DNA of 64,000 nt from Adenophora triphylla var. japonica (GCA_022495995.1 JAFEMH010000078.1:992001-1056000); one strand, 5' to 3'. Shown: positions 1 through 11,079, numbered from the stretch's first letter. Program-made: numbers and translations. Notes: generated from the sequence alone by a model not told the origin.

Positions 1-590
1 TAGGCTCTTAAAGTCCTCTTAATTTTAAGTGGTTAAAATGTTGTTGAATTGCCTCTGAAAGCCTCTGAAAGCCACTGTTTCATATTTGGTTTTGGGTATT
101 TTTTTTTAAACTGTTTACTGTTTCATAATGCATTTACGGTTTTTTTTTTTTAATTTTTTTAACTGTTTCAGATAATGAATTCAGATACAAAATCAAACAA
201 CTTATCCAATTCAGAATTCAGTTTTCAGTTGCTGCCTCTTAATCATTCAGCCATTTTCAGAATTGAAATCAAATTTCAGCACTTATCACTTAAAAAAAAA
301 AACAAAAACCCCCTTAGTTGGGTGAGTTAGGTGAGCTACGCTTTAAAGTTCAAAAATTAGCTCTATAATCATGCCACTTTTTAATTGAAATTTTTTGGAC
401 ATTTATTTTAGGACGGAGGTAGTATTATACATAATAGAACAATGTTCACAAATCAGCAAAAGTAATAGTAAAAATTAACAATATGCCTCGTCGATACTCG
501 ACGGGGCATAGTGAAATTAATTAAATTAACGTAATAGTTAGCATTAATTGAACGTTTAATTAATATTTTTATAGTAAAATAAAAAAAAAA
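1..590. other. AT-rich DNA without genes
   Basis: No credible coding region is seen. The stretch is A/T-rich with poly-A and poly-T runs. Around 396-424 the sequence ends in ggacggaggtag followed by TA-rich DNA, which looks like the right terminus of a Stowaway-type MITE whose left end I cannot find. At 483-509 two 12-nt arms (atgcctcgtcga / tcgacggggcat, one mismatch) flank a 3-nt loop. A short duplication gcctctgaaa occurs near 52-72. Confidence 0.4.
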
Positions 591-1307
591 TTGTGCTTCA
601 ATCCATTTTCATTTTTAACTAATTTATTGTATAAAATCAACCCCTATAAATTTTAAGAGTTACTAATTGAATTTCAAATGAATGATTGTGATTTATGGAT
701 GATGGAAAGATTGGCCAATGATATTGGCCAACATATATAGTAGATTCACAAACTCCTTTTTTTTTCGGATTTGTGAGTGACTTCTTTATAATCTCTTTTA
801 GCTTATTTTGATATGATTTGTTTTTTATATTTATGTTTGTGTTTATTATTTTGATTTTGATTGTAATTTTAATTTTAACTTTTATTTTATAATTTTTCGT
901 CTTTATTTTAATTTTATTTCTTGCTTTTTTCTATTTCTTGGATGTTTGTGAATGTTTCTTTCACTTTTTAATTATTAGAATTTTAATTTTTGTTTTTTAT
1001 TTGCATTTTATTTTTTCGTATGTTTTTATATTGATATTGATTTTCTTTTGTGCATTAGATTTTTTTCTTTCTTAATTATTAAAGTTTTTTTTAATTTTGC
1101 TTTTGCTTTTTTTGTAAGACAATTATTTGTGCTTCAATCCATTTTCATTTTTAACTAATTTATTGTATAAAATCAATCCCTATAAATTTTAAAAGTTACT
1201 AATTGAATTTCAAATGGATGATTGTGATTGGTGGATGATGGAAAGATTGGCCAATGATATTGTGCCACTTGGAATTTTATAGGAGCTTGAAAAACTTTTG
1301 CTATTAT
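591..1307. repeat. 571-bp tandem repeat, partial copy 1 and copy 2
   Basis: A block starting ttgtgcttcaatccatttt at 591 recurs at about 1129 and 4676. A second block starting gtagattcacaaactcc at about 741 recurs at 4280. Removing the hAT element between them leaves a period of about 571 bp. Copy 1 is only a tail (591-740); copy 2 runs from 741 to the hAT insertion. The unit is A/T-rich with no reading frame, so it is a noncoding tandem repeat or a tandemly arranged unknown transposon. Confidence 0.75.
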
Positions 1308-2426
1308 TAGGGGTGAGCATGGATCGGTTTGGATCGGTTTTAGGATAAAACCGACACCAAACCAATAACTATCGGTTTTATGTAAATCGAAACCATTAAC
1401 TTCGGTTTCTTAATGGTTCGGTGTATTCGGTTTCGGTGTGATATCAGTTTGATTTGGTGTCTTAATGGATTGTTGGGCTTTAATGGGCCTTGTTTGGGCA
1501 TCAAGTTCTTTTGTTGGGCTTTGTTGGGCCAAGCATATGAACCAGCCCATATAAATGAGATTTTGACATTCAGCAACACAAAAAAAAAACAAAAAACAAC
1601 AACACACATAAAAATAACATTCATCCATCCATCAACACTTCAAAAGAGACCTCTTCCCCTTATCAGTAGCAACTTCCTCATTCCAATATTTTTCTTCATT
1701 GCTTTCCTTTCTGTGAATACCCCGTCCGGATGCAACGCGCATTCGGAGGTTTACGATAAATGATTATGGAAAGTCGGACCGAAATGGGATATTCATTCAA
1801 GTGACACTCGATTTAAACCATATTAAAAATATTAATTTAAATTTTGAGAGTCGCCACGCCACTTTGATATAGCCCAAAGCTTTGAAAAAAAGCTAAACAG
1901 TTAATTGGGTCCGGGGGTCAAGTTACAACAGAAGAAGAAACGCTATCACTCCTATTGCCCGACAGATCGGTCTTTCTAGCATGTGGGGTGTTGGTTGTGT
2001 GCGGTGTTTACAGGAATAGATAGAAGAAACGGGATCATGCATAAGGAGGAGGGGAGAGAAAGAATTAATTGATGATCACACCCTAGAACCTTTGGGTTAG
2101 GCCCTCGGAAGGTGCACTAATCAACGTTCATCCTTGGGGAATTGTTGATCATGGGATAATTATTACTAAGGTGGAAGGTAAGAAATAGTTCCTAGATCCA
2201 TTGGGTTTTCTTGGGCGAAACCTTAGATCATCCTCGGCTAGGCATATTTAAATATATTGAAATAATCCTAAATCTAGCATAAAGGAATAATTAAAACATA
2301 TTAAGCATGCAAGTAAACGAATAATAATAATAAAAGACGGAATAAAAGACTTACCAATTGTAGCAAGGCTTTGAGGATCGAATCTAAGGGCGATTCGAAT
2401 AATATTGAGAGATGTACGGAAAGGAG

Positions 2427-2620
2427 AATCAAGTATAGTCTTGCCTTCTCCGTGGGAAAATATGTTGTGTGATGATGTGTGGAAAGGAAATTCAAGTATA
2501 GTCTTAACTTCCCCCTTGAGAATTGTGTGTGATGGAACAAATCAAGTGTAGTCTTGATTTATTCGTTGAGAATCCGTATGTTGTGGAAATAAACCAAGTT
2601 TAGTCTTGGTTCGTGAGAGA
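2427..2620. repeat. Four short repeats inside the solo LTR
   Basis: Copies of the form aatcaagtatagtcttg occur at about 2427, 2489, 2539 and 2592, spaced roughly 50-60 bp apart and diverged from each other. They lie between the conserved gagtcgccac end of the LTR and the TATA-like box, so they would fall in the transcribed R/U5 part. Role unknown. Confidence 0.6.
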
Positions 2621-2758
2621 AAACGTGTGTGGGGAGATGTGGGGAAAAAACTGTGTTGAAATTGTATTGGGAACGTGTCCTCCGTCCTTTCTGTGTGTGT
2701 ACGTGTGTGTTGAGAATGGGGAACGAAACTGTGTTTTGAATTGTGAAACGAGCACACG

Positions 2759-2766
2759 TATTTATA
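2759..2766 (-). promoter_or_regulatory. TATA-like box of the solo LTR
   Basis: On the minus strand the sequence reads tataaata, in the context cactataaatacgtg. It is the best TATA-box match in the LTR and would start transcription toward the lower-coordinate end, matching the inferred LTR orientation. Activity is not shown. Confidence 0.45.
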
Positions 2767-2794
2767 GTGCTTTGGGGAATGGGCTGGATCGAGA

Positions 2795-2950
2795 AAAGGG
2801 TCGATCGGCCTTAATAATAAGGTTCGATCGGCACAAAAAGGAAGGGTCGATCGGCCTTAAAAATAAGGTCCGATCGGCACTTAAAATAAGGTTCGATCGA
2901 CAGTTATACTGAATAAAGTTTATCCTAAATAAATTGGGCCGATCGGCCAA
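2795..2950. repeat. cgatcggc-containing tandem repeats in the LTR U3
   Basis: Five or more copies of (t/c)cgatcggc spaced about 25-35 bp apart, separated by aataaggt or aaaaaggaaggg. They lie upstream of the minus-strand TATA-like box and could be promoter repeats. This is inference from position only. Confidence 0.5.
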
Positions 2951-4267
2951 ATATTGATTCTTGAGCCCATATCAATTCTGCCTTGGCCCATCTACTGCTT
3001 TCACCTTGGCCCCAAATGCTACAAATGGCCGGCCACAATGTTTCCTTGGCCCAGCAACCTCTCGGCCAACCTTGGCCCTAGTTTCTTATTTGTACCAATT
3101 TGTATACTCGTTTCGTCTCGCGATTTTGCAGTCGCACTTTGGCCACTATAATGACTTTTTTTGCACTTCGCTCTTTGGAATTTTATCTTTCATTTTAACC
3201 CACAAATTTTTATAAATCAATTTCGTCCCAAATTTCCATATTTCCAGTTTAGTCCCTGAATTTTCAATAAATTCCAACTTGGTCCAAAAGCTTCCAAATG
3301 CCAGTTTAGTCCCAGATTTTCCCGAATTGCACTTCAGTCCCTTTTTTCGGACCGGGTACTAACACTTTCCTCCCTCATTACAGTTTTGTCCTTCAACTGG
3401 TATCTCCTGATTCTGGCTTGCATCCGTAATTTCAACATCAATGGGTTCCATCTATAGAAACAACAATAACAACAACATCAACATAAACTAATCCAACTTC
3501 CATTACTGTAAAATCAAACAAAACCCAATTCAATATTGAATTTGAAATTCAAAAAAAAAAAAGAAAAGAAGAAAGCTGAAATTCAAAAAAAAAAAAAGAA
3601 GAAGAAAGCTGAAATTAAAAAAAAACACGGAGCAGAAATTCATTCCCAATAGAGCACAAAACAAGATATTATACTGTACAATACGGCTCAGTGAAGAAAA
3701 CGGAGCAGAAATTCAAAATTAATCCAACTCAAAATTAAACTAATCCAACTCCAGCATAAACTAATTCAACTCAAAACAAAACAAGAAAACGGAGCAGAAA
3801 TTCAAAAAAAAAAAAAAAAGAGAAGAAAGCGAACCAGCTTACCGGAAGGTTCGCCGATGACGGAAAGGTATCGGCGGCTCAGCTAAGACGAGAGATCTAG
3901 GGTTGTAGTTTAGGCGTGGACTGGATCTAGGTTGCGGCGAAGGCGAAGGCGAAGGCGAGAGATCTAGGGTTGTAGCAGCGCCGTCGTCGAGTCTTTAGCT
4001 AGGGCATTGTGAATGTGGAAAAATGAAAATAAAAGGAAGAAAAGAAATATATATAGTATAGATAAAACGACGTGGTTTTGGCTTATCGGTTCGGTTCGGT
4101 TTCTTATCGATTTTTAAACTTTTAAAACCTAAACCAAACCGAAAATTTCGGTTTCTAAACTTTTAAAACCTAAACCAAATCAAATGGCTCGGTTTCGGTT
4201 TTATCGGATTCGGTTTTTCGGTGTTAATGGTGTTAACGGTGTTAACGGTTTTTTTTGCTCACCCCTA

Positions 4268-4866
4268 GCTATTATATATAGTAGATTCACAAACTCCTTT
4301 TTTTCGGATTTGTGAGTGACTTCTTTATAATCTCTTTTGACTTATTTTGATTAGGATTTATTTTTTATATTTATGTTTGTGTTTATTATTTTGATTTTGA
4401 TTTTGATTTTAATTTTAATTTTAACTTTTATTTTATAAATTTTCGTCATTATTTTGATTTTATTTCTTGCTTTTTTTTAATTTCTTTTATGTTTGTAAAT
4501 GTTTCTTTCACTTTTTATTTATTAGAATTTTAATTTTCGTTTTTTATTTGCATTTTATTTTTTCGTATGTTTTTATATTGATATTGATTTTCTTTTGTGC
4601 ATTAGATTTTTTTCTTTCTTAATTATTAAAGTTTTTTTTTTCATTTTGCTTTTTCTCTTTTTGTAAGACAATTATTTGTGCTTCAATCCATTTTATTTTT
4701 TAACTAATTTATTATATGAAATCAACCCCTATAAATTTTTAAAGTTACTAATTGAATTTCAAATGGATGATTGTGATTGGTGGATGATGGAAAGATTGGC
4801 CAATGATATTGTGCCACTTGGAGTTTTCTAGGAGCTTGAAAAACTTTTGCTATTATATATAGTAGA
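4268..4866. repeat. 571-bp tandem repeat, copy 3
   Basis: After the 8-bp hAT target duplication, the sequence repeats the block seen at 741-1300: gtagattcacaaactcc at 4280, ttgtgcttcaatccatttt at 4676, and ggccaatgatattgtgcc near 4800. Differences from copy 2 are scattered point changes and length changes in T-runs. Copy 3 ends near 4866 with ctattatatatagtagatt, the same junction that begins copies 2 and 3. Confidence 0.75.
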
Positions 4867-5148
4867 TTTCTACTTGATTTGTTTCCTCCCCACCTCTAAT
4901 TTTTTATTATGGAAAAAATCTCAATGCCCCCGTTCAGATTTTATTTCATTTTAATTTTAAAAAGAGACATTTTTTTAAATTTCAAATAAAAAGTTGAGAA
5001 AATTATGTCTTAATCCCTCAATATAACTTAATCTACATCCTAAAACAATAAATTATCATATTTACCTCCTAATCCTACACAATAAAATAACTAATCATAT
5101 AATTCCTCTAACAATAAATAAAAATCTGACCCCTCTCAATTACACCCA
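4867..5148. other. AT-rich spacer without genes
   Basis: A/T-rich DNA with no open frame and no feature I recognise. It may be the degenerate outer arm of the fold-back repeat that follows, since a few short stretches resemble the reverse complement of 6200-6380, but the match is weak. Confidence 0.3.
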
Positions 5149-6200
5149 CATTTCCCTCCCCATCTTCTCCAGTCAACAACTTCGGCAACTATCAACTCCG
5201 GTGACCAACTCCTGCGACTTCTTCCTTTTTTTTTTACGTCGGCAACCTCTCCGGTGACCAAACAACAAAGAACTTAACTTATTAGTAAGTTCTCAGTTGT
5301 CAACTAAACTACTAAGAACACGATTAACTCCGGCGACCATCAACTCCGGCTACCTCTCCGGCGACCAAACATCTGAGAACTTAACTTAACAGTAAGTTCT
5401 CAGTTGTCAACTAAACTACTAAAAACACGATTAAGTCTGGTGACCAACAACTCCGGCGAACAAACAACTGAAAACTTAACTTATCAGTAAGTTTTCAGTT
5501 GTCAACTAAATTACTAAGAACATAATTAACTCCGACAACCACCAACTACGGCGACCACCAAATCCGGCGACCAACTCCGGCGACTTACTGATGGGAGGGT
5601 GAACTTACTGATAAGTTAAGTTCTCAGTTGTTTGGTCGCCGGAGAGGTCGCCATAGTTGGTGGTCGCCGGAGTTGATCGTGTTATTAGTAGTTTAGTTGA
5701 AAACTGAGAACTTACTGATAAGTTAAGTTCTCAGTTGTTTGATAGTTGTTTGGTCACCGGAGTTGATCGTGTTATTAGTAGTTTAGTTGACAACTGAGAA
5801 CTTACTGATAAATTCTCAGTTGTTTGATCGCCGAAGTTGATCGTGTGCTTAGTGGAGACAATTGAGAATTTACTGATAAGTTAAGTTCTCAGTTATTTGG
5901 TCGTCGGAGTTGGTGATCGCCGGAGTTAATCGTGTTCTTAGTAGTTTAGTTGACAACTGAGAACTTACTGATAAGTTAAGTTCTCAGTTGTTTGGTCGCC
6001 GAAGAGGTCGCCGGAGTTGGTGGTCGTCAGAGTTAATCGTGTTCTTATTAGTTCAGTTGACAACTGAGAACTTACTGATAACTTAAGTTCTCAGTTGTTT
6101 GATCGTCGAAGAGGTCGTCGGCGTAAAAAAAAAAGTCGCCGGAGTTGATGGTTGCCGGAGTTGTTGACTGGAGAAGATGGGGAGAGGTGACCTAAGGTGA
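5149..6200. repeat. Fold-back element built of palindromic minisatellite units
   Basis: The left arm (about 5149-5585) reads as the reverse complement of the right arm (about 5596-6200). Both outer ends contain catcttctccagtcaacaac or its complement, then a poly-T or poly-A run next to gtcgcc-type sequence. Inside each arm a unit of roughly 90-110 bp recurs, containing gaacttaacttatcagtaag, a ctcagttgtcaact block and cgattaactccggcgacc. The right arm has more units. This is the architecture of a fold-back or long-TIR (MULE-like) transposon; no transposase is present and I cannot define target duplications. Confidence 0.65.
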
Positions 6201-7079
6201 TGGTGGTTGGAGAGAAAATAAATTGATAAAAATGGTGGACTTAGTAAAATGATGGGGGTGAACATAGTAAAATGATGGGATAATGTACTTATTAATCTAG
6301 GGATTATATAGTTAGATAAAATATTGTTTGTCTTATATAAGGTAAAATTGATAATTTTGAGGATTATATATGGTAAATGCCCCTAAAAAGTTCACCAGAT
6401 ACCTTAGACTCCCCCTCCCAAATAAAATCCTAACCTTCCTCCTCTCTCCTCATTTTTTTATCTTTTCTCTCTCTCTAAAAATCACACACACACACACACA
6501 CACTCAAAGTTCTCTCTCTTTCTAAACCATCTCCGGCAATGGCGACCAACCTTCTCTCCGCTGACCAACCTTTTTCGGCGACCAACTTAATTAGATTCCG
6601 ACTGCCAAGCCTTGTTACCTTCATTTTTTGCCTAGTTGTTTAGATTTGTGCGGTGTGTTCAGATATGTGTTAGTGTATTCAGATCTGAAGAAATTCTTTG
6701 GCGCGGGTATGACTGAATCACCGCCGCCAATAAAACAACCAATTTAAGTCGATAAATTAAAGACGATGCTCACACTTCGAAGCTTACCCATTTGCAGTTA
6801 TTTCCTATTTCTTTCTCTAACATGTGCATTAAATTTTCCATTTTCTTCCTCAAGTAAACTTCAATTCCTTTTTCAACATTCACCATGGTTGCTCTTGTAG
6901 GTAGTTTTCAAGAAATTGTCAATAATATATTGTGTTTTACAGATTTGCTATGGTAATGGGGAAGGATTAAAATTCTTGATTTGAAATATTTATTGGAGAT
7001 TGGAGCAAGTGGGTGGGGGATCTATATAATGGTGGTCGTGGGTAGAGTAGAAGATAGAAGGAAGAAGATGAAGGATAGA
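6201..7079. other. Gene-free stretch with AC microsatellite
   Basis: No convincing gene. An uninterrupted CA run occupies 6483-6503 beside CT-rich DNA. A 34-codon frame from 6539 (starting MATNLLSADQ) contains the ccggcgacc words of the neighbouring fold-back element and is probably chance. The rest is A/T-rich. Confidence 0.4.
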
Positions 7080-7830
7080 GATTGAACGATATAACCTAAG
7101 TACGAATATGGGCTAGTTTGGGCAAGACCCAAGTGAATTGGGCCCTAAACATAATCTTGCCAAGAACGATGTACGAGGAAGGGAATGGGCTTCTCTACCT
7201 TCCTCGAATTAAGCCTTCTCGTCATTCCCCTAAGCCGACCTAGGCTTAGTGGGCGACATAACTAAGGCCAAAGATTCAATGCCGAGGGAGACCTCCCTCC
7301 AAGGTCGAGCTGAACTCCCTTGATGACGAGGAGACCTCCTCGGCTATCAAATCACCAGGAATTGGGCTTCCCCAGTTCCTTCATATCTCTTACCCGGCTC
7401 AACGTAGGCCGACCTGGCCATGTATGACGAGGAGATACCTCCCCGGCGTACTTGTAGAAGGGTAGTTTTCTATTCCTATTCAAACTGGGACGTTGAGCAG
7501 TTATAATCCTCATAGGATTATAATTGTTTAGGTCAAATTTAAGCAATTTAACTTTAAGGGAAAACATAGGGCACAATGGAATATGACAATGTAAATTCAA
7601 GATGTGTCAACGAGAATTTTAATGAGGAAAGCCCTTGAACAACTTGTTCACCGGCATAAAACCTTGGAACAATGGACTTTATTAGTTTTGTGATGGTGGA
7701 AAGAAAATAGAGATACAATGCGAGTTGCTAACTGAGTACGTGAGTGTGTGTTTTTATAGGAGTTTCTTGCTTAAATACAAATGAAATAATGGCCACAACA
7801 AATCAAATGCAATCCCTTCTTTGGTGCCAT
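7080..7830. other. Decayed LTR-like sequence, no gene
   Basis: The stretch 7080-7480 is richer in G and C than its surroundings and contains repeated gacgaggaga / cctcctcggc words, a style common in U3 regions of plant Ty3 LTRs. Near 7750 there is ttttataggag, a TATA-like box on the minus strand. I could not find paired LTR ends, a primer site or coding remains, so the family is not assigned. Confidence 0.3.
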
Positions 7831-9069
7831 ATATCTGTGGGCGCCTCCCAACTCCCGGACCTATAAACCGTGTCCCAGGATGGAGGGTCCCAAAATATAC
7901 CTTTTAAAAAAAACTTTTCTTTACTTTAACTGTAAAAGTAAAACAACCCTTTTTCAAAAAAAAATTAAAATGACCCCTCTACTAGGAGGTGATATAACAA
8001 CCTGCTTTAAACAAACACAACCTGTTTTTACAAATCATACAACTGGGAAGGCTTACACAAGCCAACCAAAAACAAACCAATCCCAAACTAAATTACAACA
8101 CAACACAACTCAACTGAAATATGTTTATTAAAGTTTTATATATAAAACCTTTCCCCAGACCAACACATACCCTGACAACCAAAAGATGTCCAAACTCCTC
8201 TCCGGCCTCACTGGTCCGGTCTTCCTATCTCAGCGGGATCTAAAACAATAAAGGGGGAAGGGGTGAGATAAAATCTCAGCAAGCTATTATGTATGCAGCA
8301 ATACGCCATACAATATGCAACACATAACCAGGTTGCTCAATAACAAATATGCAACACCAAACAGGTTGCTCATAATCACATTGGGAAAAACAGTAAACAC
8401 TTTCCGTTACCTTTCCCTTTACCTTTTCCATCTGAATCATATGTAGTACAACGGTGGGAGTAATACTCCGCTCTTGTGAACTGCTAGTGCATATTCACAT
8501 CTTATACGATCTCTATCGGAGACCCATATAAGATTTCAGCTATCTGAGGAACGGTCGGGCCTATCCACAGAAGCGGTACACCTCCAAGCTGTGGCCACAA
8601 AAGGGGGAATGAACAGGTATAAGGAAATCTAAACACCTTATGAAATATCTTCTCATAAGTGATAGTATCCCTTATACCCCCGAGAATCAGCTGATTCTGT
8701 TCTAAAAGACCCCGCCTAAGGGCGCCTAGGCCCCGCCTAGGCGCTAGGCCCCTCTTCAACGCCTAATTCTAAGCCCCGCCTAGGTCCTGACTAATCCCGA
8801 CTAATCCCGATTAGTCCCCGACTAGTCCCGCCTAGGCGCTAGGCCCGGCTCCGCCGCCTAGCATCCGCCTAGCGCTTTTTAGAACCTTGGCTGATACCAC
8901 CATATTCAAGCACATAACAGATACTTGAAAATAAGTCCACCCCATGGGACATCAATACATACATATAACATGGTACTGCAACTCATGTTAAATCAATCAC
9001 AATAGTGCACATATATTTCAACACTATTGTATGACAACAATCTAACGATTTATTTTAATCAATAACACT
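7831..9069. other. Decayed repeat DNA flanking a MITE
   Basis: No gene. A short duplication (atatgcaacac ... caggttgctca) occurs at about 8307-8370. Style and position suggest a degraded LTR or 3' UTR, but no partner copy is present in the window. A MITE (8697-8889) interrupts it, and it ends where the integrase fragment begins near 9090. Confidence 0.3.
8697..8889. mobile_element. Small GC-rich MITE (ggttctaaaa family type)
   Basis: About 193 bp bounded by gttctaaaa (8699) and ttttagaac (to 8885), an inverted terminal repeat. The inside is full of cgcctaggcg and gactaatcccga words in both orientations. The flanks share gctgat on each side (8690-8695 and 8890-8895), perhaps part of a target duplication. 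The style matches short hAT-like MITEs common in plants; the exact ends are uncertain by a few bases. Confidence 0.55.
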
Positions 9070-9089
9070 TTGTTTAAGAAATCCTTTAC

Positions 9090-9455
9090 AGGTATGTACC
9101 TACGGTGCCTTGAACCAGACCAAGCTGAAGAAGTGCTAAGAGAGTTGCATGATGGTGACTGCGATAACCATGCTGGGGGCAAATCTCTATCCTCGAAGGC
9201 GTTAAGAATAGGGTATTACTGGCCAACCATGCGGCAGGATGCGAGTAAGTACGCACAAAAGTGTGACTCATGTCAGAGCCATAGCAACATCCTGCATCAA
9301 CCAGCTGAGCCACTGCATCCCATCTTGTCACCTTGGCCCTTCATGCAATAGGGAATGGACATAGTGGGTAAACTACCTAGAGGACCTGGGGGCAAAGTAT
9401 TTATGTTAGCTATGACGGATTACTTCACCAAATGGATCGAGACCAAGTTCACAGA
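9090..9455 (+). pseudogene. Tat/Ogre-type integrase fragment
   Basis: Plus-strand frame that encodes the zinc-binding N-terminus of a Ty3 integrase, with His and Cys ligands visible in HDGDCDNHAGG and CDSC, and the segment GYYWPTM between them. It continues into the start of the catalytic core ([15 protein letters not shown]). A TAG stop at 9349-9351 lies exactly where Trp is normally found before GMDIVG. Sequence breaks off around 9455, before the remaining catalytic residues. The style matches the Tat lineage, the same as the RT fragment next door, which is on the opposite strand. It is a dead fragment, perhaps an inverted piece of the same or a sibling element. Confidence 0.8.
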
Positions 9456-10622
9456 GTGGGCTTGCATGTAATGCTTCAGCTTACCGACTACCCAGACCAG
9501 TCCTGCACAAGTCTTTTCGCACGCTGAGTAATTGAGCTCACTTCCTTGCAGCTTTTGACTGATAAAGTAAATGGCATTTTCTACTCGAGAGTCCTTCTTC
9601 TCCTGAGCCAGCATAGCCCCAACTGTCGTATCGGTGACAGTGAGATAAAGCAAAAGAGGTTTTTGTCCATGTGGGGGGCATAGCACCGGTGGATGTACTA
9701 GGTACGCCTTGATTTGGTCAAAGGCATCCTGGCATTCCTCAGTCCATTCTGTGTCTGCATTCTTCTTCATGATCTTGAAGATAGGCTCGTACATGGTAGC
9801 CAGCTGGTTGATAAAATGGCTGATGTACTGTAGTTTGCCTATAAAGCTTTTGACCTCTGTCTGGGTTTGAGGCGGCCTCATGTCCATAATGACCTTGATC
9901 TTTCGGGGATCGACTTCAATACCTTGTTCCATGACCATATACCCAAGCACTTTTCTCCTTGTCACTCCAAAGGTACATTTAGCAGGGTTCAGTCTCATGG
10001 AATGTTGTCTCAACCTCTCAAAGAACTTTTGCAGGTCGACAATGTGCTGTCCATCCTCACCTTTAGAATGGATTATCATGTCATCGACATAGACCTCAAT
10101 TTCCTTGTGGATCATGTCGTGAAAGAGTGCAGTCGCTGCCCTTTGATACGTAGCCCCGACATTCTTAAGCCCAAAAGGCATCACAGTATAACCATACGTT
10201 TCCCACGGTGTGGTGAAGGCTGTCTTTTCTTGGTCCTCCTCGGCCATCTTGATCTGGTTGTAGCCAGCAAAGCCATCAACGAAGGATTTGACTTCGTAGT
10301 TAGCAGTGGCGTCCACTAGAATGTCTATGTTCGGCAAGGGGTAGTCGTCTTTGGGGCTGGCCTTGTTCAGATCTCGGAAATCTACACAACAGCGCACCTT
10401 CCCATTGGCCTTAGTCACAGTCACGATATTGGATAGCCATGTCGGATATTCAATGACCCTGATGAATCCTACTCGCAGTAGCTTCTCAATCTCTTCTTTG
10501 ACCTGTAGAGACCACTCTAGCTTGATCTTTCTCAGTTTCTGCTTTACTGGCTTGGCATCTGGTGCTAGAGGGATTCTGTGCTCCACAATCAAACTATATA
10601 GCCCCGGCATATCCTTTTATAA
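9446..10622 (-). pseudogene. Tat/Ogre-type reverse transcriptase and RNase H fragment
   Basis: A long minus-strand frame begins just after an in-frame TAA (about 10621) with KDMPGL, the usual run-in to RT in Tat elements. RT motifs follow in order: FRDLNKASPKDDYPLP, the FVDGFAGYNQI block, MPFGLKN and the catalytic YVDD. The C-terminal part reaches the RNase H domain (PLLLYLTVTD, NYSACEK). The first RNase H catalytic Asp position reads T-V-T-D, and the sequence is cut off after KLKHYM, so RNase H lacks its C-terminal half. The protein would copy retroelement RNA inside virus-like particles; this copy cannot. The last roughly 8 residues of the frame come from unrelated DNA past the break. Confidence 0.85.
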
Positions 10623-11079
10623 ACATGCAAACACATCCATGTATTCTACGAGCGAGATTGACCGATCTGTCTGTTCGGCCCCTGGAAGAAGTTCCCAATC
10701 TGTGTCTCTTTAGGTTCCTCGACAGTACCCAAGTTAACACTTGTCGAACCTCCTCGGCGGCTTGGGCCCGGTTTTCCTCTTTGTATGTAACACCTTAAAG
10801 ATTTCTTTAATGTATTGTTCATTTAGTGTGTTTGCATCTTGTTCAAATGATTCATTATTAACTGTTGTTAAGTTATTAGTTAATTTATCATTTGTTAAGT
10901 TGGCAATAAAGGGATACTCTGAAAGATCTATCATTTCATTCAAAGCGAAAGGAAAGATGACATTGGCTACATATTCATAATCTTCAGGCGTGAGGCCTTC
11001 AGATGACTCGGAGGACTGGAATTTGAAGACTCCTGACTCACATGACTCTTAACCCTAACGACTCTGGACCCTACACTAC
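10623..11079 (-). other. Gag-pol junction of the Tat element, protease not found
   Basis: Between the end of gag (stop near 11080) and the RT frame I see only short frames in different phases. One (10734-10943) gives an Asn-rich peptide with no recognised domain. No aspartic protease motif (D-S/T/L-G) appears here or in gag, so the protease is deleted or too decayed to see. Confidence 0.4.

Larger units (their letters stand above)
1712..3364 (-). repeat. Solo LTR of a Tat/Ogre-type Ty3 retrotransposon
   Basis: The 1653-bp segment begins tgtgaatacccc and ends gggtactaaca, giving TG...CA ends, and is flanked by the 5-bp duplication ctttc (1707-1711 and 3365-3369). No internal retroelement sequence or second LTR is present, so this is a solo LTR left by recombination between LTRs. 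It shares the block gagtcgccacgcc ... gggtccggggg with the LTRs at 27497 and 46187, all in the same direction. The minus orientation is inferred because at 27497 this LTR edge abuts a primer-binding site read on the minus strand, and because a TATA-like box lies on the minus strand inside. Confidence 0.85.
1308..4267. mobile_element. Non-autonomous hAT-type transposon with nested solo LTR
   Basis: Both ends carry the 12-bp inverted repeat taggggtgagca (1308-1319) and its complement (4256-4267), flanked by an identical 8-bp duplication gctattat (1300-1307 and 4268-4275). An 8-bp duplication with A/G-rich short termini is the hAT signature. Just inside both ends lie many copies of cggtttcggt-like subterminal repeats in both orientations, as hAT transposases require. 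No transposase frame is present. Without the nested solo LTR the element is about 1.3 kb. On the minus strand, 3840-4010 resembles a 5' UTR followed by a possible splice donor (ccggtaagctgg), perhaps the leader of the lost transposase gene. Confidence 0.88.

Noticed and set aside
1413..1763. 116-residue plus-strand frame in the hAT element
   Set aside because: Crosses from hAT DNA into the solo LTR and has no recognisable domain; chance frame.
6083..6265. 60-residue frame in the fold-back repeat
   Set aside because: Low-complexity, caused by repeats, and no homologous copy keeps it open.
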